64,000 nucleotides of DNA. It comes from Glandiceps talaboti. Taxonomy: Eukaryota > Hemichordata > Enteropneusta > Spengelidae. Of the stretch, positions 14,201 to 25,670 are shown in pieces; positions within the stretch are counted from its first letter, which is position 1, and each line of letters opens with the position of its first letter. The notes under the pieces are model-generated. The model was not told where the DNA came from and did not search any database. It saw only the letters and a list, made by a program, of their open reading frames with translations. The position numbers and the translations under genes were made by a program. Location of the stretch: assembly GCF_964340395.1 (NCBI RefSeq), contig NC_135560.1, positions 19,274,598-19,338,597 of the forward strand. The letters run 5' to 3'.

Positions 14201-17200
14201 ACTTAGGATGCCATAAAAAAATAATGTTTTCATTCTAAAGGATTTGTTAAAAATATTGATTGACTAAGACATGGATGGTTAGTTTGAAAATATACAAGCA
14301 AATCTATCTGTGCAATATTCAGAGGTCCAGTTCAGAGAAGGATTCAAATTTACCATAGGTGTTAATTGAACACAGTCTGGCGAAATGTTTTAGAAAAAGT
14401 TGGTTCAGATATAGAACAAAAGAATGGTCCTGTATAATTCATCTGGTTCCACTGATAATACTAATGCAAGAACGTGGTATTAAATCATAAACCTTTAAGG
14501 CAAAATGTGTTTAAAGGGATTAGTTTGTAACTATATGATCTTTTGTGGGGGTTACTTTTGTTGAGTGAACTATACATCATTCTATGCTAAATATTTCAGA
14601 GGAGAAAGTCAATTGTGTAACTTATGAATATAAAAATGGCAAGTCACATCTTACCCCTCCTATCAGTAGCCTTACATCCCTATATTTCTATAATGGTTCC
14701 ATCCAACTTTGCAATAACATTCATTGTCAGCAGAATCATAATAATTATGATATGGAAAGTACCATAAAAATGAAATACTGGGGTAAGGTAGAGTTATTAA
14801 TGAGGGTTTCAATTTGATTGTAGAAAAGTAGTTATAGTTGAAAAGACGTAATCTAATCATACCTATGTACTTTTATTTTTAACAGATTTTGTACAAGACA
14901 GAATTGCAAATATACTGGAAGATAATGAAGAGGAGAATGAGACATATGGGGAGCAATTCAGAAAGTAAGAGCATACAGCCAAAATTGTAGAATTGCAGTC
15001 AAATACTATAAAATCATTTACTTTTCAAGTAACGGCAACAAATTATTTGCGTGGTCCTAATCGTGTTAGATTTATAATAATTTGTTGGAATTTTGCCTTA
15101 TTGGTGTGATAGTGCTAGTTAGTAGGGAGCCCTCTTGTGACAGGTTTGTATTTTGTAACTGCTAAGTTTGTTTGTTGCTGCTTCACGGATTTCAGCAAAT
15201 TTTAGATGCATGGTACATACGACTAAATAGCATTTTCACCAGAAATTGATTTTAGGGAAAAAAGATACCAGCAGAAATAGCTTTAATATACAGAATTTAT
15301 TAGATTATTCCTGTAAAATTGACTGATTCAACATATTTCTATTAGAAAGTTGCTGAAATAGATTTCAGAACTTACTGAAAAAGATACTTAATGGTTATAA
15401 AATATGTCAAAGTTGATTATTTTTTCTCACTACACACCTCCAATGTCATGTCATTTATTTGATAAAAGTTGTTGTTTGACATGGCAAAGTGATGACTGAC
15501 AAATGTACTGTTTTTTTGTGATCTTTGACTAATTAATTGTATAACACTGATTGATTTACAGTGCAATGACAGTAGGTGGTGATAAAGATGATGATGGTAA
15601 TGATATCCCTCCATCATCAGTTGACTACGTTTTACATTTCCTTACCTTTTTCTGGAAAGTCCTCTTTGCATTTGTACCACCCAAGTAAGTCACAATTCAG
15701 ACTTTTAACCACTCAAGTTTTCCATATTTCATTTATTATACAGCAGTTATTTCAATTGATATTGACAGCAATATCAATGCGATTTTCAAAAATTTGTCAA
15801 CGAGTGAGTAATTAATTTATACAATTTTCAGTCACATTTTATTGTAGCCAAAAATAATGTCAAAAAATTGCAAATGACTTATGAGTGCACATTTTTACTT
15901 TGTTTCTAGGACAACACTAAGTGGATATCCAGCATTTCTTCTCTCCCTACTTCTTATTGGTGGTCTGACAGCATTAGTTGAACAGGTAAGCCAATCATAG
16001 TTTAGTTTATGTATACATCCAATACAAAATTTGATTTACATGGAGCAGTTTGACCTTTGACCTTGTAGAGCTGTGACACATACATCAATATAAAGGGTGC
16101 AAACAGCTGAATTTTTCCTGTCCCAAAAATGTAATAAAATAATGGTTTTGACTCTTATGAAATTATTCACAGGGAAATGTCAACTATTTCATTCATTGGC
16201 CAGTATTTTTTCGAAATTAATCTGAGTTAATTCCAAGTAGTTACAATCCAAAAGTAGTCTTATATATTTCAGTATTGGATCAATTGATTTAGTTGAATAT
16301 ACACAGAAAGATTTTTCCACGGAACAAGACCTTGAAAACATACTTTACTTAATTTATGCAAATTATGAGAGTTTATGACAATTCTACTAATATGGTGAGC
16401 TATTGTAGCATTAGTTATTTGCAAGTAGTGACTATTAAAAGGTGCTTGACACAACTTAATTTGCCATTCCTCCAAATTTTTCATGTGCTAAAATAAATAT
16501 GACTATAAAATTTGAATGAGATGATAGAGTAAAAAACTTGGAAATGCATGGAAAATTCAACATTTTTTTATTTTTTTGTGTGTGTTTCAGTTGGGTCATT
16601 TGTTAGGTTGTGTGATTGGAATAAGAACCAGTGTTACAGGGATAACCATCGTAGCTCTAGGGACCAGTTTACCGGACACATTTGCCAGTAGAACAGCAGC
16701 CATGCAAGACCAGTATGCCGACGCATCCATTGGCAATGTCACAGGTCAGTTAATACATAACAGTATATAAACTGCAGCTGTCAACTTGAACTTCAATGTA
16801 TGGAAGTAATAGTCTTGTAGTAAGATCTGGATCTTCACTAGGAAGGTTGCCAAACAGAAACCAAGGATAACAGCTAGTACTTCTGGTGCATGTAAATGCC
16901 CTCTCAGTGTAATTTGACCTTTGGATTTGACCTTTGGTAGCCTAATATCACAAAAGAAAACCTGACATCAAACAGCTGGACTTGGAAAGTAACAACAATG
17001 ACATCAAGTATGCATATATAACAGCAAGCAATAAAAACAACACACAATCTATGTACAAACACATTAAATGCAAAGTCCGAAACACCACATTCAGCCATTC
17101 CACAGTAATTTATTTGTACTATCAAACTGTTTCTTTGACAATTTATGATTTATTTTACACAATTGATGAAATTTTTGTCAATATAAGAAGTAATTTCTGA

Positions 17201-18012
17201 TTACTCCCCTCCCCTTACTCCGCTCCCCAACCCAGGCAAGAAAATCTAAAAGACTTTTTTGATGATGTGCCCTTCATGACATATATTTATGAAAGCTGCA
17301 AACATTACTTTTGAAGGAACTTTTTTAAAAAGTTGGTAAAAACTAACCCTTTTCCCCTGCCTTTGTCTTTTGATAGGGAGCAATAGTGTGAATGTATTTC
17401 TTGGACTAGGACTTCCTTGGGTCATCAATGTTATGTATAAATACGCCAAAAACAAGAAGCTGTACATATCGACTGACAACCTGGACCTATCTGTCACTGT
17501 ATTTACTTCTTGTGGTGCTGTATGTATTTTACTTCTTGTGTTACGAAGAAAGGTAAGTGACCTCTATCACTTTAAAATACACAGATCCACAACATACTTG
17601 TAAATAGCGCCCCCATACAGCCATATATGCAGCTACCTTTGTTTTTTATGTATTCCATCCATATATCTCAAATTCATGCAATATTTTCCAAGTCTTTCTC
17701 TTTTGCTGTATACTTTTAAAGTTTAATTATTCTACTGAGGTTTTTGTTTTTCAGATTTGAATATTTTGAGCAATAAGAAAGATATCCAGGAGACTGCATT
17801 ATTATATCACTTAATGAACATTCATGAAAGTAATTTAAGTTTCAAAACATAAGTATGTAGACTTACAGAATGTCAAATTTTTTTTTTTTTAGCTTGTTGG
17901 TGGGGAACTTGGTGGACCAAAAGTCTTTAAATGGGTTTGTGCTGTGTTCCTGGTGTTTCTGTGGATGGGTTACATCATCACCTGCAGTTTAAAGGCATAT
18001 ACCATTTTCTAA
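8171..18012 (+). CDS. SLC8A: Na+/Ca2+ exchanger (SLC8/NCX family), 3' half of gene
   Basis: Plasma-membrane exchanger that moves Ca2+ against Na+. Twelve exons are joined in phase: 8171-8201, 10562-10696, 11609-11771, 12224-12347, 12767-12896, 13542-13632, 14886-14964, 15562-15684, 15910-15985, 16591-16744, 17377-17552, 17893-18012 (TAA). They encode 466 C-terminal residues. In order these are most of Calx-beta 1 (ending [16 protein letters not shown]), Calx-beta 2, an acidic linker, the membrane segment [16 protein letters not shown], and the alpha-2 repeat with [25 protein letters not shown] and [11 protein letters not shown]. The last two membrane helices follow. The family signature of the alpha-2 repeat is intact, so ion translocation should be retained. 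The regulatory loop is unusual: Calx-beta 2 lacks the acidic Ca2+-binding cluster. The N-terminal membrane half (alpha-1) is outside the window or unrecognised. It is more divergent from vertebrate NCX1-3 than the other two genes are from their orthologues, so it could be an invertebrate-specific NCX paralogue. Confidence 0.93.
9399..9412 (+). promoter_or_regulatory. CTCF-like motif in exchanger intron
   Basis: CCACCAGAGGGCAG fits the degenerate CTCF core CCASYAGRKGGCRS at all 14 positions. CTCF is conserved in bilaterians, but occupancy cannot be told from sequence. Confidence 0.4.
10562..10696 (+). CDS. SLC8A: Exchanger exon, Calx-beta 1 first part
   Basis: 45 codons in phase 0 on both sides, acceptor AAATAG, donor GTATGT. 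It contains an acidic insertion (DEGGEDD) and then [20 protein letters not shown], which aligns with the FRTEDGTA...DYEFTEG strand region of NCX1 Calx-beta 1. Confidence 0.88.
11609..11771 (+). CDS. SLC8A: Exchanger exon, Calx-beta 1 second part
   Basis: Starts after CTGCAG and ends in phase 1 before GTGAGT. It encodes [20 protein letters not shown], a [11 protein letters not shown] stretch, and [10 protein letters not shown]. The DDD at the domain boundary is a Ca2+ ligand cluster in NCX1 and is kept. The other acidic loop reads NDNQYESD and is only partly kept. Confidence 0.92.
12005..12130. repeat. TTGA/TTGG tetranucleotide repeat
   Basis: An imperfect GATT run changes into about 13 TTGG units and back to TTGA units. 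It lies in the exchanger intron just before the 12224 exon. Confidence 0.9.
12224..12347 (+). CDS. SLC8A: Exchanger exon, Calx-beta 1/2 linker
   Basis: Phase 1 in, phase 2 out (donor GTAAGT). It encodes [19 protein letters not shown] and VTIQYTTI, the first strands of Calx-beta 2. The linker FEEP matches the NCX1 sequence FTFEEP. Confidence 0.92.
12767..12896 (+). CDS. SLC8A: Exchanger exon, Calx-beta 2 core
   Basis: Phase 2 in, phase 0 out. It encodes [20 protein letters not shown], then [20 protein letters not shown]. Where NCX1 has the acidic VIDDEEYE stretch, this protein has INKACSK. Confidence 0.92.
13542..13632 (+). CDS. SLC8A: Exchanger exon, Calx-beta 2 end
   Basis: Acceptor TTTTTTTCAG, phase 0 in, phase 1 out. 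It encodes [20 protein letters not shown] and [10 protein letters not shown], the last strands of the second Calx-beta fold. Confidence 0.9.
14886..14964 (+). CDS. SLC8A: Exchanger exon, acidic loop linker
   Basis: Phase 1 in, phase 2 out. It encodes [18 protein letters not shown] and TYGEQFR. The position matches the NCX1 segment ending SWREQFIEAITVSAGEDDDD, but the sequence is much shorter. Confidence 0.85.
15562..15684 (+). CDS. SLC8A: Exchanger exon, loop end and membrane segment
   Basis: Phase 2 on both sides. It encodes [14 protein letters not shown], then [19 protein letters not shown] and VPPK, close to NCX1 [20 protein letters not shown]. This is the re-entry into the membrane. Confidence 0.94.
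15910..15985 (+). CDS. SLC8A: Exchanger exon, transmembrane helix
   Basis: Phase 2 in, phase 0 out. It encodes [18 protein letters not shown] and LTALVEQ, a hydrophobic helix equivalent to NCX1 FIVSILMIGLLTAFIGD. Confidence 0.93.
16591..16744 (+). CDS. SLC8A: Exchanger exon, alpha-2 repeat
   Basis: Acceptor GTGTTTCAG, phase 0 in, phase 1 out. It encodes [17 protein letters not shown], then [17 protein letters not shown] and [14 protein letters not shown]. This is the ion-binding alpha-2 motif of the SLC8 family. Confidence 0.97.
17377..17552 (+). CDS. SLC8A: Exchanger exon, alpha-2 end and next helix
   Basis: Phase 1 in, phase 0 out. It encodes [18 protein letters not shown], a short polar loop ([17 protein letters not shown]) and the helix [17 protein letters not shown], ending RRK. 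Confidence 0.96.
17893..18012 (+). CDS. SLC8A: Exchanger last coding exon
   Basis: Acceptor is a T run plus AG. It encodes [16 protein letters not shown], the helix [17 protein letters not shown] and KAYTIF, then TAA. NCX1 has IGGELGGPRTAKLL and a last helix at the same place. Confidence 0.96.
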   Translation, partial: LVGGELGGPKVFKWVCAVFLVFLWMGYIITCSLKAYTIF

Positions 18013-18075
18013 TTGGACAGAGGAAGGTCTTGTGTCAATGTATTAACTTGTCTCTTGATTGGACTATTATGCAAT

Positions 18076-18117
18076 CATGTGACAGCCATGTGACAGCCAT
18101 GTGACAGCCATGTGAAC
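18076..18117 (+). repeat. Four 11-bp repeats carrying CATGTG
   Basis: CATGTGACAGC is repeated at 18076, 18087, 18098 and 18109, 64 bp after the exchanger stop, so in its 3'UTR. As DNA, each unit holds the E-box-like CATGTG. Confidence 0.85.
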
Positions 18118-18514
18118 AGTCCAGAACTATACTATGTGATGAACTAAGAACTTGGTACAAGATATTTTTTACTTTTACTGTGCACCTGAAGAAGTTCAAC
18201 GGCCTTGGCAGAATTTTTATGTAATACTTATGGTTGAATTTCTTTCCTACCATAGTTTTAATGTTATAGTATTAAAGGCACAAGGGAACAAGTGCAAACT
18301 GTTAGGATTTGATAAGGATACTAGGAACAGTTTGATGTTTTGGGTTAGCTAAGGAAGAAAACCAACCCAGAATCAATCATCGAATTGAGTCTACCCTCTA
18401 GTACAGGTTTTCTGTATGCAATGATTGAAAACTGATAGAAAGAAGAAAAAGCTGATCACTGAATTATGACGTTTTATCATATATAATCTACTTGTCATCA
18501 TGTTCTCTTAATTT

Positions 18515-18516
<2 letters not shown>

Positions 18517-18577
<61 letters not shown>

Positions 18578-18685
18578 TTTTAAAGGAACATTTATTCCTG
18601 TTTAAACCCTGTTACAATTAAAAAAGGCTAAAAAGACATACAAGGGTAGCAGGGCAAACGTACTCTAGTAGAGTACACCATCATC

Positions 18686-18761
<76 letters not shown>

Positions 18762-18859
18762 CCACCACCACCACCACCACCATCACCATCATCATCATCA
18801 TCATCATCATCACCACCACCACCACCATCACCACCACCACCACCACCACCACCACCACC

Positions 18860-18937
<78 letters not shown>
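18517..18937. repeat. ATC/ACC trinucleotide tracts in exchanger 3'UTR
   Basis: A pure ATC run at 18517-18577 is followed after about 100 bp by a long block (18678-18937) alternating CAT and CAC runs. The reverse strand reads as poly-Met/poly-Val and is not a gene. Confidence 0.95.
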
Positions 18938-19064
18938 TCTCCTTGTCCTGTCTGTATCATGTTCCTCTTTTCATGATCTGATAAGAAATTGTTGATTGAT
19001 TAAAAATCAAATGTAAAAATCACTTGGGTACTCATCCAGAAATGTACTTTTAATTGAGTCATAG

Positions 19065-19070
19065 AATAAA
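19065..19070 (+). terminator. Candidate polyadenylation signal, exchanger
   Basis: First clear AATAAA after the stop codon. Later candidates exist near 20965 and 21718, so the 3'UTR end is uncertain. Confidence 0.3.
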
Positions 19071-19655
19071 TAAGAAATAATGACATATCTTCAAATTTGA
19101 ATTATTTTAGTTTTAATGAAATTCATCATGGTCCCATTGTAATTTTTTTTGATAAAGTAATACTTTATTAAACTAGTATATTTCAAACTGACTTGTAAAT
19201 TTTAAATCTCCCAAAGAAAGCATATATCTTTTTAATCCTTTGCATTGTCTGTATAAATGGGTTGCCATGACAATTGTATATTTCTATATTATGTTCGTGT
19301 GTCTCTCTCTGTGGTGTAAATAGTACAGGTGTATTTTATATGTAATATTTATTTATTTGTGTGCTACATATTTTGTTTGTTTTTAGACGTTAAAAAGAAA
19401 ATCCATCCAAACATTCTTTTGAATTTTTCAAGTTGTAAAGATTAATTAATATTGTGACAGAAATTTGAGTTGTTTTAGATGAATTGCATATATATATTAT
19501 TGATTAGCATTATTGCTTATGTAAATTGTATGTCTGCGTTGTTTTAATCGTAATTATTGATGTGTTAATGTTTGATAAGTTGAGGGGTCTACTTGAGCTT
19601 TAATAATAACCATATGGAGACAAATCAGGACTGTGACATCAGGACTCTGAGTGAT

Positions 19656-19923
19656 GAAGCTAAGAACTTCAATGCTATTGGCTAATTGGTAGTCAAAGTG
19701 TTGAAGCTAAGACCTTCAATGCTATTGGCTAATTGGTAGTCAAAGTGTTGAAGCTAAGACCTTCAATGCTATTGGCTAATTGGTAGTCTAAGTGTTGAAG
19801 CTAAGACCTTCAATGCTATTGGCTAATTGGTAGTCTAAGTGTTGAAGCTAAGACCTTCAATGCTATTGGCTAATTGGTAGTCAAAGTGTTGAAGCTAAAA
19901 CCTGCAATACTATTGGCTGATTG
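19656..19923. repeat. 47-bp minisatellite, about 5.7 copies
   Basis: The unit begins GAAGCTAAGACCTTCAATGC and continues TATTGGCTAATTGG. Copies start at 19656, 19703, 19750, 19797, 19844 and 19891. Units are almost identical except CAAAG/CTAAG and the last, diverged copy. Each has two ATTGG pentamers. Confidence 0.95.
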
Positions 19924-19984
19924 GTCAGTTTATCAAGTCCAACATTAATTGAACTAACAATCTATAAATCATGATTTCAGATAG

Positions 19985-20470
19985 TAATTAGGATTGGTCA
20001 GTTGATCATTTATTCTCAATCAGATTTTTTATACTTTCTAAAGCCTCCTTTATTTGATAAGAACATTTTGATTGGTCATTGGATCCTCCATCATCCAATC
20101 AGATTTCAGTGCAGATATGAAACTTCTAGATTCGATTACAGGCATTCTGATTGGTTATTTGATTCCTTATCATCCAATCAGATATCATTTGTATATAAAC
20201 TTTTCTAGATACAATCACCAGCATTCTGATTGGTTGGTTATTTGGTTCCTTGTCCTCCAATCATATTTCAGTGCAGATGTGAAAACGCTTCTTGATAATT
20301 ATGATCACCAACATTCTGATTGGTCAATTTGATTCCCTTGTCATCAATCAGTTTAATGTATTTTTGAAACTTTTGATGATATAATTACCATCTATATGAT
20401 TGGTTATTTCATTCCTTTTATCTTCCAATCAGAATTTAGTGAAGTTTTCAAAGTCTCTGTGATCTAAAAA
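19985..20470. repeat. About 100-bp degenerate repeat with TCTGATTGG...CCAATCAGA arms
   Basis: About five diverged units. Each has CATTCTGATTGGT, a 20 to 25-bp spacer containing TTGATTCCTT, and then ATCCAATCAGAT. The two halves are inverted repeats, so each unit could fold as a hairpin in RNA or single-stranded DNA. It follows directly on the 47-bp array and lies in or just past the exchanger 3'UTR. Confidence 0.8.
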
Positions 20471-20586
20471 CCAGCATTATTGTACCTGTTATTTTATGTA
20501 AATGTCTGTCATTAGTAAATATATATAAAGAATCTCAGTTACAGCAGACTACACTTTCAGCTTTTTACATTTGACAGAGCACATAC

Positions 20587-20613
20587 TATATATATATATA
20601 TATATATATATAG
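20587..20613. repeat. TA dinucleotide repeat
   Basis: About 13 TA units. Confidence 0.9.
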
Positions 20614-21939
20614 TCACAATTGCAACATTATTGTATTCTGCATTTCCTGAAGCAAAAATATTGCTTCATTTTGAGATACGTTTTTCAGATTCCATTTTTA
20701 AAGTGTGTGAAAAAATTTACAGTCTCAAAAATGTGATCAGCACAATGTTATTTATTTCTTACCGTGTGCCGTGCAAGTAGTTAATTGTAGATGGCTTCTT
20801 TTATGTATTTTGATGAAAATTGAAAGATTTCTATGAAAATTTATCTTCTTGAAAAAGTGGTAACAATGGTTGCCATTAGCAACAGAACAAATGTGTAATA
20901 TTCTTATTGAGAGTTTACAAAGTTAGGTTCCATTGGAACTTTTAGCAGTTTGGCACATATCATGAATAAATTTAGAGATTTGTTGAAAAAAATGTCTCCC
21001 TTCTAACTAAACGTAAAACATGATTTAATTTTGAATCTGTTACTTTTTCCTGTTGAAATTTGAGTGTTACCCACAGTATCTTTCTGCAGCAAAAACGCAT
21101 TTCAGTTTTATGGCTCTAAAGGAAAATACTCTTACAAATGGGCATTCAAAGTGTTTTTCATAACAGAGACCATTGCATTGCTTGAAAGGTAGTTTACTGT
21201 GATGAAATGTATGCAACCAATAGGTTTCTCTGATTTAAAAAAGCATCAATGTGTACGCGATATGTTACATCAATATCAGAAGTGAAATTAAAAAATGGAT
21301 AAAAAGAGACGATGTTTGGAAGACATTTACAAATATACATAGCTATATTGACATATTTTTTGCTGTTGAAAGAACACAGAGTTTGCATCACCTACACAGA
21401 TTATGATTCAAATTCTTCAGATACATTTACTTTATGTTTCTTACACATTCAAGTCTCATACATGGAATTTATATCTTGTAAAGTTAAAACAGAGAATTCC
21501 ATTCTCATTTGCAATAAATTTCATACCACATTGTGCATGTGATGCTTTCTATTGTTTGCTTACAGCAAAGTTTTCTTTGTTCCAAGTGGTGTGGGTTTTT
21601 TCTCCTTTGTTTTTCAGACACAGCTGGTCTGTTTCACTGGGATACCTGTTTCAGTCAGATTTGTGTGTCTCACTTCGTTTACTTGTACACAGCAAATTTA
21701 CATGCAATTTGCCAAAGCCAATAAAATATTCTTTTCTAACAAGACTGGTTTCGTTGTCTGAATTTAGCAGATGTGTAGGTGTCAGTGTGTTATCAGAATA
21801 TCAGTTGGGAATGAAAGGATTAAAGTAACCCATATTATCACCAACTCTGGTACAGATGTTAGAGATGTGAACTATTGATATGTGAAGGAGAATTACAAGG
21901 TGGCCCAAGAAAATCTTATAATTATGTTTGTGTGCATGA

Positions 21940-21940
<1 letters not shown>

Positions 21941-22000
<60 letters not shown>

Positions 22001-22040
22001 GTATGTATATGTGTATGTACATGTATGTACATGTATGTAC

Positions 22041-22075
<35 letters not shown>
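21941..22075. repeat. TG repeat with ATGTACATGT interruptions
   Basis: Two TG runs flank a 40-bp block of GTATGTACATGTAT words. Open frames on both strands across it are low-complexity artefacts. Confidence 0.95.
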
Positions 22076-22214
22076 TGATATAATATATATATTCCATACA
22101 TACATATATATACATATACCAATGTTCCAGGGAAAACAGATATCATATTTCATGATATAGATGTTGATAACAAGGCTCCTATTAAAATAACATCCTTATC
22201 AGATGAATCCTGTG

Positions 22215-22436
22215 AAGTAACGGTTAAGGAGTGAAGTTAAATATATGTTGGATAATGACATCATAGAACCGAGCTATAGTGCGTTGCCATGGAGTTCTCC
22301 ATGTGTGTTTGTGCCAAAGTCTGCTGTTATTGGTTTTGTACTGACTATCGCCAACTGAATATTGTCTCAAACAGATTCCTATCCTCTCCCTAGAATTGAT
22401 TTGTTGAAGGGCTATTGGCAAATTCCAGCGAAATAA
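22215..22436 (+). pseudogene. Decayed Ty3/gypsy reverse transcriptase fragment
   Basis: The + strand reads MLDNDIIEPSYSALPWSSP then CVFVPK, next (after a frame change near 22322) WFCTDYRQLNIVS, and finally LLKGYWQIP. These are consecutive blocks of the Ty3/gypsy reverse transcriptase fingers and palm. At least one frame change and an internal loss before LLKGYWQIP show that it is dead. No LTRs or other domains were found nearby. Confidence 0.85.
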
Positions 22437-25419
22437 ATATCAAATAAGCTTAATGGAACATACACACACATAAATATGAAGGTAAGGTTCATGATTAAAA
22501 AAAATAAAATGACCAAAATTCACCAACAGACATGCATCTCTACCTTAAACCAGACTATGAAAAATATTGTAAACATGTTCGAATTCGAAAGAGATCTTGA
22601 AAATATAAAGAAAATATTTTCCGTTTATATTTCCATGAATTTTTAATATATTTATGCTAAATTACTTTAACTATAATCTACTCCAAAGTTCATGCTTTCT
22701 ATCATAACTCTCCTAAAATCTGATTTACCTTGGCCATGGACACGTTTTATAACTGCCAACGAAAGAAAATTGCCATTTTTCAACTATTACGCAATTAGTC
22801 GTTTTGAGACCACAAACAGTCGCAATTTCGCATTTTTTGACCTTTGTGAAGAAATCGACTTTGATGATGTATACTGCCATCTACAGTTGACCTTATACTT
22901 TTGCTAGTCTTTCTTGGGTTTGGTAGTACTAACATTTCTGAGCCAATAAAGATATATGCCGGTATATATGCTCATCTTCAAGCTACAAATATTCTGTGTT
23001 AGTTGAGACGGTTTTTGTGTTTAGAAAACAGGGTAGGTAGGGTAACTGTACCCAGATAAACGTAACCTGACGTGTGACTGACATATGCAAATGAGGGAAT
23101 TAGCCAGTAATGAGCCACCTTTTAGTGAAATATTATGCATACTGGTCAGTGGTTGGAGAAAGAGAACATTAAGATATTGTATACTGGTATGGGAAAGAAT
23201 GTAGGGTACAAAGCTTATCCAACTTTTCGTACATGCTATAACTTGTGTTCACCCATGGCATGTCCATTCACAACAGATCCCCCCCCTTACTCCACAACAG
23301 TAGCAGAACAGCAGTCTGATGACATAACAAGTCATAATGACTTGATTACTGTAGACAAATTCATGCATTTGATTATTTGAAATAATGACGATATCTCAAT
23401 GTACAAAACAAGTGTCATTGTCTGTCAGTACTGGATGTAATACCTGCAGGTGTAATAATTATCAACAATGTGGCTCATTATAAACAAGATCATACTACAC
23501 ACATGATGAGTTACAAAGTAAATTTTGTTTTATTTATTATCAGGTCCACAGGAAATAGTCAATTACCAGTGTCGGTCAACAAAGGTTATGAGATTTAGAC
23601 AATACAACATTTACATTAAATAGAGAGTAACAGACAACCAATGGTTTATCTATTTGCAGACTTTAGTGGAAAAAGATATATTTTGTGATGTATGCAGTGA
23701 TTAAGGAATAATCTATAGGGAAAGGTGTATGAGAAACACTACACAGATTGTTGAGTACAAGATAGATACCGGCCATATTGGCCTCTCTACTGCTTGTCTA
23801 ATATGTATCTTTAGATAGTATCTGCAATGTATTACTTATGCACAACTCATAGCCTAGATTCTATACTTGTAGTTGATTGGGGCTATTACTCACAACTCTA
23901 TAATATATGCTAACTGTTTTGAATTCAAGCCTCACATGAGATTACAATTTCAAATAGCAACAGACCCCCCCCCCCCCCCCTTCGAAGTTCATCATGAAAT
24001 ATATCCCTTTGTCATTGGCTTTACAATTACTATTAAAAATAGTAATAATGTGTACATTATACAGCTTTCTCCTTGTTGATTCTAATCACATGGTTACGCT
24101 ATTGACATCATCTGCCACAGCGGGTCAATTTGAAACCCAATAAGAATTTGCACATAATTTCTGGCCATTGCTTCATAACAAGTGAAATACTGAAAGCATA
24201 ATTCTCAGTTGTGAGTCAACTACAGCCTAGTGTCTAGGCGAATTTTTGACATAAACCTGTAATGCAACTATACACAGGATAACTAAAAAACATTAATTTG
24301 ACAAAACAAATATATCATGGAAAAATAAAAGGCAAGAATGTAAAACATCACTAAACACATAATATTTTTATTTTGATATCTCACAAAGTAAGTATTCCGT
24401 CTAAATAACTACATAGTTGGCTATACAAAAATAAATATTACATATCACTTTTCAACAGGTTTTGTTCTAAATAGAAAGACTAATGACATTTGGGTGGATG
24501 TAGTTTTTTTTTCTTGGAATACTTACAGAAAATAAACCAACAAAAAATCATTACAAATCACAGAAATGTTTCTTAGACTTTTCACAAGTACTTTTTTCTC
24601 TGAATTTTGGAGGATATACAAATTATATTTATATTTGCAATGAAATACAATAATATGAATTTCTAAAAACAAAACTTTAAGTTGTGATGGTGTGACTATG
24701 AATAATAGTCTCTGGCAGATGTTGCACCTGGTGTCCTGAATGTGGTTCATACTAAGACTTGGTTTAGATTTGATGTAAACAAAAGTTGTCTGGCAGAGCT
24801 GAAGAAAATGTCACATGAAACAACAACAACCTCGGTTTTTATCTAAGTTTGCCGATAGAACATATTCATCACATCAAAAAAATAAAGTGTACACAAGAAA
24901 ACATCAAATTACAAGAAATAATGAATCAAGAGGCTTTTTAAATTCACATTTTACAAACATTGTAAGATTGGCAGTTTCAAATCTGATTAACAACTACTAA
25001 AAGTACAGGTTGAGTAAAAATAATCAAATACTGATACATACATTATTTACAAAAATACGGATACAAACTGTGTAACAGCAAATGAAAGTTTTTTTACGAG
25101 ATAAAAATTGAGCAAAAACATGAAAATGGTACATAAAAGTTGTATGAAAACATAGGCATATACCGGTAGAAATACTGATTTCAAAACTATTTGGCAGTTT
25201 TTAAAGTACAGGTAAGTAAGCAGGCTGAGTACAAATGTATGAATCTGTCATCTATCAGATTATCTTACACTAGAGATAAAAGTGCTGATGTTTGTTACTT
25301 AAACTATGCATTACTAGACAGTACAAGGGTGGAGTGATGCCTCTAATAATGGTATATTTACTAAGAAAAGATGATAGTAGCCTATAGAGAATGTAATGAA
25401 GGTATAGCATTTAAAGGCA

Positions 25420-25670
25420 TGGAGCCTGGGGGGTGGGGGTGGGTGAGGAGAGAAAGAGATTAAGGGGTTAGAGAGGAAAAGGAGTGTGGTACACTGGCAA
25501 GGGCAAGTATTGGGGGGGGGGGGTTAAGAAGAGAGGAGTGAGTAGGTGTAGATGGAAGAGCTTGGAGAACACCAATGAGGGAGGGGGAAACAAATGGAAG
25601 CACCTGGGGGGAATGATGGGAGTGAAGGAGGGGGAAGCAGATGGAATGACAGCAATGAGGAAAGGAAGTA
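25420..25670. repeat. Polypurine, G-rich block
   Basis: About 250 bp that are mostly G and A on the + strand, including GGGGGGTGGGGGTGGGTG near 25428 and a pure G run near 25513. It has potential for G-quadruplex or triplex structure. Open frames on both strands here are compositional. Confidence 0.7.

Noticed and set aside
21403-21828. 141-codon open frame on the + strand
   Set aside because: No recognisable domain, aromatic/Cys-rich composition typical of TTT/TGT-rich non-coding DNA, and other open frames overlap it.
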